Positions 60,281 through 64,000 of a stretch of DNA of 64,000 nt are shown piece after piece. This DNA is from Virgibacillus_O sediminis (GTDB lineage Bacteria; Bacillota; Bacilli; Bacillales; Amphibacillaceae): positions 58,550 through 122,549 of the forward strand of contig NZ_JBHRRZ010000010.1 in the NCBI RefSeq assembly GCF_042643265.1, read 5' to 3'. Under the pieces are notes generated by a model. It was not told where the DNA came from. It did not search any database and saw only the letters and a program-made list of their open reading frames with translations. The position numbers and the translations under genes were made by a program. The stretch's first letter is position 1; the number at the start of each line of letters is the position of its first letter.

Positions 60281-61030
60281 ATGCTGACAACAAAACGCCA
60301 TACCATCATCATTCAATTGTTAAAAGAAAAACAGACGATCACCATACAGGAAGCGGCCACTGCAACCGGCGCCTCTATTTCCACGATCAGGCGGGATTTC
60401 ACGGAGCTGGAAAAGAAGCAGGAGCTCCAGAGGATCCATGGCGGCGCCATCCTGCCAGAACAAAAATTTCAGGAGTACACTGTTACTGAAAGGTCTTCCA
60501 GGTATTTGGAAGAAAAACTACAAATTGCCGAAAAGGCAGCTTCCCTGATCCAGCATGGAGATTGTATTTACCTGGATGCCGGCACAACCACTATGAAAAT
60601 GATCCCCCATCTGCAGGGGAAAGATATTGTAGTGGTTACAAATGGACTGACCCATATAGATGCATTGATCGAGCATGGAATTACAGCATATATGACCGGC
60701 GGAAGGATAAAAGCAAAGACTTCTGCACTTATAGGTCCGCCTGCAGTGCAAATGCTTCAAAACTTCCATTTTGACAAATGTTTTCTAGGTGTAAATGGTT
60801 TTTCCATTGAAGCAGGGTATACTACCCCTGACCCGGAAGAAGCACTTATAAAGCGCACCGTACAGCAGCTATCTAACATATCTTATGTACTGGCAGACCA
60901 TTCAAAATTCCGTGCGGCAAGTTTTGCAAAAGTATCGGAATTAAAAAACGCTGTACTGATCACTGGCGGCCTGCCAGAAGAAGATGAATCAGCACTTCAG
61001 GAACACACAGAAATCAGGAGGATATACTAA
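60281..61030 (+). CDS. fruR: DeoR-family fructose operon regulator
   Basis: 249 residues. N-terminal DeoR helix-turn-helix (TIQEAATATGASISTIRRDFTELEKKQ) and sensor domain (IQHGDCIYLDAGTTTMKMIP, GVNGFSIEAGYTTPDPEEALIK). Senses fructose 1-phosphate in relatives. GGAG before the ATG. Overlaps fruK (TAATG). Confidence 0.92.
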   Translation: MLTTKRHTIIIQLLKEKQTITIQEAATATGASISTIRRDFTELEKKQELQRIHGGAILPEQKFQEYTVTERSSRYLEEKLQIAEKAASLIQHGDCIYLDAGTTTMKMIPHLQGKDIVVVTNGLTHIDALIEHGITAYMTGGRIKAKTSALIGPPAVQMLQNFHFDKCFLGVNGFSIEAGYTTPDPEEALIKRTVQQLSNISYVLADHSKFRAASFAKVSELKNAVLITGGLPEEDESALQEHTEIRRIY

Positions 61031-61953
61031 TGATTTACACCTGTACATTTACACCATCCATAGATTACACAACTTACTTGGCCGAATTTGAAGCCGGCCG
61101 TCTGAACCGTGCAGAGGATGTCTACTATTATCCGGGCGGCAAAGGAATCAATGTATCCCGCGTACTGAATAGACTGGATACCGACAGCGTTGCTTTAGGC
61201 TTCGCTGGAGGTTTTACAGGAGAATACCTGAAGCAGTTTCTAAATAACGAAGGGATCCAGACAGAATTTACCGATACGGGAGAAAATACTCGGATTAACG
61301 TAAAAATCAAAGCCAAAAATGAGACAGAGCTTAATGGGCCAAGCCCTGAAATTCAAAATCATCAACTGGACAGCCTATTAGAAAAAGTTACTATGATGAA
61401 GGAAGATGACTGGTTTGTATTAGCTGGCAGTCTGCCATCATCAATCCCAGCTGATTTCTATGAAAAACTTACAAATGCGTGCCGAAAAAAAGGTGTTCGA
61501 TTTGTGCTCGACACCTCCGGCCCGGCTTTAGGTTCCCTGCTTTCCACGAACCCTTTCCTGATCAAGCCAAATTCTGAAGAGCTCGGGGACTTGTTTGGCA
61601 CATCCATTACTAGTAAAAGACAAGCAGCCCATTATGCTAAGAAATTGGTGGATGATGGAATAACTTATGTAATAGTCTCAATGGGCGGAGAAGGTGCCAT
61701 CCTCGTTAGCAAGGAAGGAACTTGGACAGCAGAATCTCCTAGAGGGAAAGCAGTCAATACCGTAGGTGCAGGAGACTCCATGGTCGCAGGGTTTCTGGCA
61801 TCTTTCCAAAAAAACGGAAATGCAGAAGAGGCTTTCCGTTTTGGGGTTGCCTGTGGAAGTGCAACTGCCTTTCAATCCGACCTCTGCCAGAAAGAGGATG
61901 CTCAAAAATTGCTCGGTCAAGTGACGACGAAATTTATAAGGAATAGGATGTAA
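61030..61953 (+). CDS. fruK: 1-phosphofructokinase
   Basis: 307 residues, PfkB family. TFTPSIDYT, YPGGKGINVSRVLNRL, and AVNTVGAGDSMVAGFLA with catalytic Asp. Phosphorylates fructose 1-phosphate to fructose 1,6-bisphosphate. Followed four bases later by fruA. Confidence 0.95.
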   Translation: MIYTCTFTPSIDYTTYLAEFEAGRLNRAEDVYYYPGGKGINVSRVLNRLDTDSVALGFAGGFTGEYLKQFLNNEGIQTEFTDTGENTRINVKIKAKNETELNGPSPEIQNHQLDSLLEKVTMMKEDDWFVLAGSLPSSIPADFYEKLTNACRKKGVRFVLDTSGPALGSLLSTNPFLIKPNSEELGDLFGTSITSKRQAAHYAKKLVDDGITYVIVSMGGEGAILVSKEGTWTAESPRGKAVNTVGAGDSMVAGFLASFQKNGNAEEAFRFGVACGSATAFQSDLCQKEDAQKLLGQVTTKFIRNRM

Positions 61954-61957
61954 TAAA

Positions 61958-63844
61958 ATGAAAATCACCGAATTGCTGAACGAAGAAACAATTATTCTTG
62001 ACGTAGCTGCTGACTCTAAGCAGGAGGTGCTGTCAGAATTAATAGACCAACTGGACAAAGCCGGACGACTTGATAATAAAGAAGCATTCAAAGAGGGGAT
62101 CCTGAAACGGGAGGAGCAGAGCACCACCGGCATTGGGGAGGGAATTGCCATACCCCATGCCAAATCTGCAGCCGTCAGACAACCTGCTATAGCCTTCGGG
62201 AGATCTCAGGACGGCATCGACTTCGACTCCCTTGATGGCCAGCCGGCCCACCTTTTCTTTATGATTGCAGCCAGTGAGGGAGCGAATAATGACCACCTTG
62301 AGGCATTATCCCGCCTTTCCACCTTTCTGATGGATGAGAATTTCCGGGCCGCAATCCTGAAAGCCTCCTCGAAAGAAGAAGTATTGCAGGCCGTCAATGA
62401 AAAAGAGCAGGAAGTAGACGGACCAGAGGACACAGAAGAAGATACAAACAAACAGAAAATCCTTGCTGTGACAGCTTGCCCTACCGGCATAGCCCATACC
62501 TACATGGCTGCGGAGAAACTTAATGAAACAGCAAAGGAGATGGGACTATCCATTAAAGTAGAGACAAACGGGTCCAGCGGTGTTAAAAATCGCTTGACCA
62601 ATGAGGATATCAAGGATGCGGATGCCATCATCGTCGCTGCCGATACCCAAGTGGAAATGGCCAGATTTCACGGCAAGCCAGTCATAGAGGTCCCCGTTGG
62701 CAAGGCAATTCATGAAACAAAGGAACTGCTGAACCGTGCGGCAGCCAATGAAGCCCCTGTCTATCAGCATGAGTCCAATAAAGGAGAGGAAGCCGAAAAA
62801 GAAGGAAAGAGCGGATTTTATAAGCACTTGATGAACGGTGTCTCCAATATGCTTCCATTTGTGGTAGGCGGTGGTATCCTCATTGCCCTGTCTTTCTTCT
62901 GGGGGATCAATTCAAGTGACCCCGCCAGTGACCAATACAATCGGTTCGCCGACATGCTCAATACCATCGGCGGAGGAAATGCCTTTTTCCTGATGGTTCC
63001 AGTTCTTGCCGGCTTTATTGCATCTAGCATAGCGGAACGTCCCGGTTTTGCACCTGGCATGGTCGGAGGGTTAATCGCCATTACCGCCGCTGACATTGAT
63101 GGAGGATCCGGATTCCTTGGAGGGTTGATTGCAGGTTTCCTCGCCGGTTATATAACTTTGCTTGTAAAAAAGGCATTCACTGTCCTGCCACAGGCATTGG
63201 AGGGACTCAAACCCGTACTTTTTTATCCAGTATTCGGTATTGCTATTACCGGTATAATCATGCTGCTCATCAACCCGCCGTTAACACAAATTTATTCCGG
63301 CTTAACTTCCTTCCTGGAAGGGATGGGCGGAACAAACCAGATTCTACTAGGAATTATTCTTGGAGGAATGATGGCAGTGGATATGGGCGGTCCGGTAAAC
63401 AAAGCCGCTTATACATTCGGTATTGCCATGCTGGAGGCGGGCAACTATACTTTCATTGCTACAGCGATGGCAGGCGGAATGGTTCCACCGCTCGGAATGG
63501 CTCTATCCACCACGCTTTTCAAGAGCAAATATAATAAAACTGAAAGAGAAGCTGGCAAAACAGCATATGTTCTCGGAGCCTGTTTTATCACGGAAGGAGT
63601 AATCCCCTTTGCGGCAGCTGACCCGGCAAGAGTAATTCCGGCTGCAGTCGCAGGTTCTGCATTAACAGGAGCTCTCACCATGATGTTCAATATCGGCATC
63701 CCAGCACCCCATGGAGGAGTGTTTGTAGTAGGCCTAGCTGAAGGCGGATGGATGTCTGTTGCCCTTTACCTGCTGGCCATTATTGCTGGTGCAATCGTAA
63801 CCGCTGTTGCAGCAGGGCTATTGAAAAAGAGAACAACCATATAA
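61958..63844 (+). CDS. fruA: PTS fructose transporter, EIIABC fused
   Basis: 628 residues. Domain order EIIA (1-145, phospho-His67 in EGIAIPHAKS), EIIB (about 165-265, phospho-Cys174 in TACPTGIAHTYMAAEKL) and EIIC (about 285-625, membrane helices). Brings in fructose as fructose 1-phosphate for FruK. Normal length for Bacillus FruA. Confidence 0.96.
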   Translation: MKITELLNEETIILDVAADSKQEVLSELIDQLDKAGRLDNKEAFKEGILKREEQSTTGIGEGIAIPHAKSAAVRQPAIAFGRSQDGIDFDSLDGQPAHLFFMIAASEGANNDHLEALSRLSTFLMDENFRAAILKASSKEEVLQAVNEKEQEVDGPEDTEEDTNKQKILAVTACPTGIAHTYMAAEKLNETAKEMGLSIKVETNGSSGVKNRLTNEDIKDADAIIVAADTQVEMARFHGKPVIEVPVGKAIHETKELLNRAAANEAPVYQHESNKGEEAEKEGKSGFYKHLMNGVSNMLPFVVGGGILIALSFFWGINSSDPASDQYNRFADMLNTIGGGNAFFLMVPVLAGFIASSIAERPGFAPGMVGGLIAITAADIDGGSGFLGGLIAGFLAGYITLLVKKAFTVLPQALEGLKPVLFYPVFGIAITGIIMLLINPPLTQIYSGLTSFLEGMGGTNQILLGIILGGMMAVDMGGPVNKAAYTFGIAMLEAGNYTFIATAMAGGMVPPLGMALSTTLFKSKYNKTEREAGKTAYVLGACFITEGVIPFAAADPARVIPAAVAGSALTGALTMMFNIGIPAPHGGVFVVGLAEGGWMSVALYLLAIIAGAIVTAVAAGLLKKRTTI

Positions 63845-63847
63845 TCG

Positions 63848-63914
63848 AAAAGAGCGTATCAGACTGATACGCTCTCAGGCTGTCGAGAAAGTTCTCGACA
63901 GCCTTATTTTTTGT
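63848..63914 (+). terminator. Double terminator after fruA
   Basis: AGAGCGTATCAG/CTGATACGCTCT, followed by AGGCTGTCGAGAA/TTCTCGACAGCCT and TTATTTTTT. Both stems are perfect. Confidence 0.9.
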
Positions 63915-63977
63915 CCATTTTTCTAAAATTCATTTTCTTTACATGTTATTCTTAAGATAGAATTTCCAAAGGCGGTG

Positions 63978-64000
63978 ATGAACTTGTTTCAATCAATGAA
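63978..64000 (+). CDS. Start of an unidentified gene (cut by window edge)
   Basis: AAAGGCGGTG precedes an ATG at 63978 (MNLFQSM). Only eight codons are visible, so no assignment is possible. Confidence 0.4.

Overview
The window is a chromosomal segment of a low-GC Gram-positive bacterium of the family Bacillaceae, probably a halotolerant or moderately halophilic genus near Oceanobacillus, Virgibacillus or Terribacillus. This rests on GGAGG-type ribosome sites, typical Bacillus-style operons (hisZGDBHAFI, fruR-fruK-fruA, an OpuC-type transporter beside a GbsR regulator, YclNOPQ-type siderophore uptake), and two osmolyte importers (OpuC type and an ectoine/hydroxyectoine Ehu type). No rRNA, tRNA, CRISPR array, prophage or intact insertion sequence was seen.

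Layout. 1-2713: end of a nickel/peptide-type ABC importer operon (lipoprotein and two permeases). 2983-8890: two GPH-family sugar symporters, an AraC regulator and a Gfo/Idh/MocA dehydrogenase. 9020-18367: the full gene set for the nickel-pincer nucleotide (NPN) cofactor and an NPN enzyme (larC2, larB, larA, larC1, larE), interleaved with a gluconate-type FGGY kinase, a UxuB-like SDR, methylglyoxal synthase and a ROK repressor. 18574-21426: gnd and uxaC in one operon. 21845-25293: CwlK-like peptidase, VOC dioxygenase, CocE/NonD hydrolase. 25372-34453: osmolyte transport (opuC, gbsR, ehuBCDA). 34683-36448: murB and a lipase-like hydrolase. 36545-43931: histidine biosynthesis. 43979-48823: SurA-like lipoprotein and siderophore uptake with a Fur box. 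49225-60077: housekeeping and small enzymes (FrnE-like, fni, alarmone-type HD hydrolase, tag, sulfurtransferase, pepT, MFS, VanY-like). 60281-63844: fructose uptake and phosphorylation.

The most interesting system is at 6119-21426. Uptake by a GPH symporter, UxaC, the UxuB-like SDR, the LarA homologue, the gluconate kinase and Gnd would form a complete route: D-glucuronate to D-fructuronate to D-mannonate to D-gluconate (nickel-dependent 2-epimerisation) to 6-phosphogluconate to ribulose 5-phosphate. It would need no mannonate dehydratase, KDG kinase or KDPG aldolase, and none of these genes is in the window. A shared operator, TTTGTTTACCAAACAAA, lies in front of larA, larC1/the ROK gene and uxaC-gnd, with a one-mismatch copy in front of a GPH symporter, so the parts look like one ROK-controlled regulon. 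The larC gene is split into two separate genes 5.4 kb apart, and a 38-codon remnant of a TRAP transporter (DctM) lies at the end of the cluster. The pathway is an inference from gene content, motifs and operators; no activity can be shown from sequence.

Several gene starts were moved to fit ribosome sites (oxidoreductase 8890, uxaC 21426, cwlK 21845, hydrolase 25293, gbsR 29025, hisB 40616, hisF 42529, yclN-like 48823, frnE-like 49944, DUF2188 protein 50529 with TTG, MFS 57548 with GTG, vanY-like 57712, HD protein 60077). One 48-codon gene (YtzI-like, 30670-30816, TTG start) was added.
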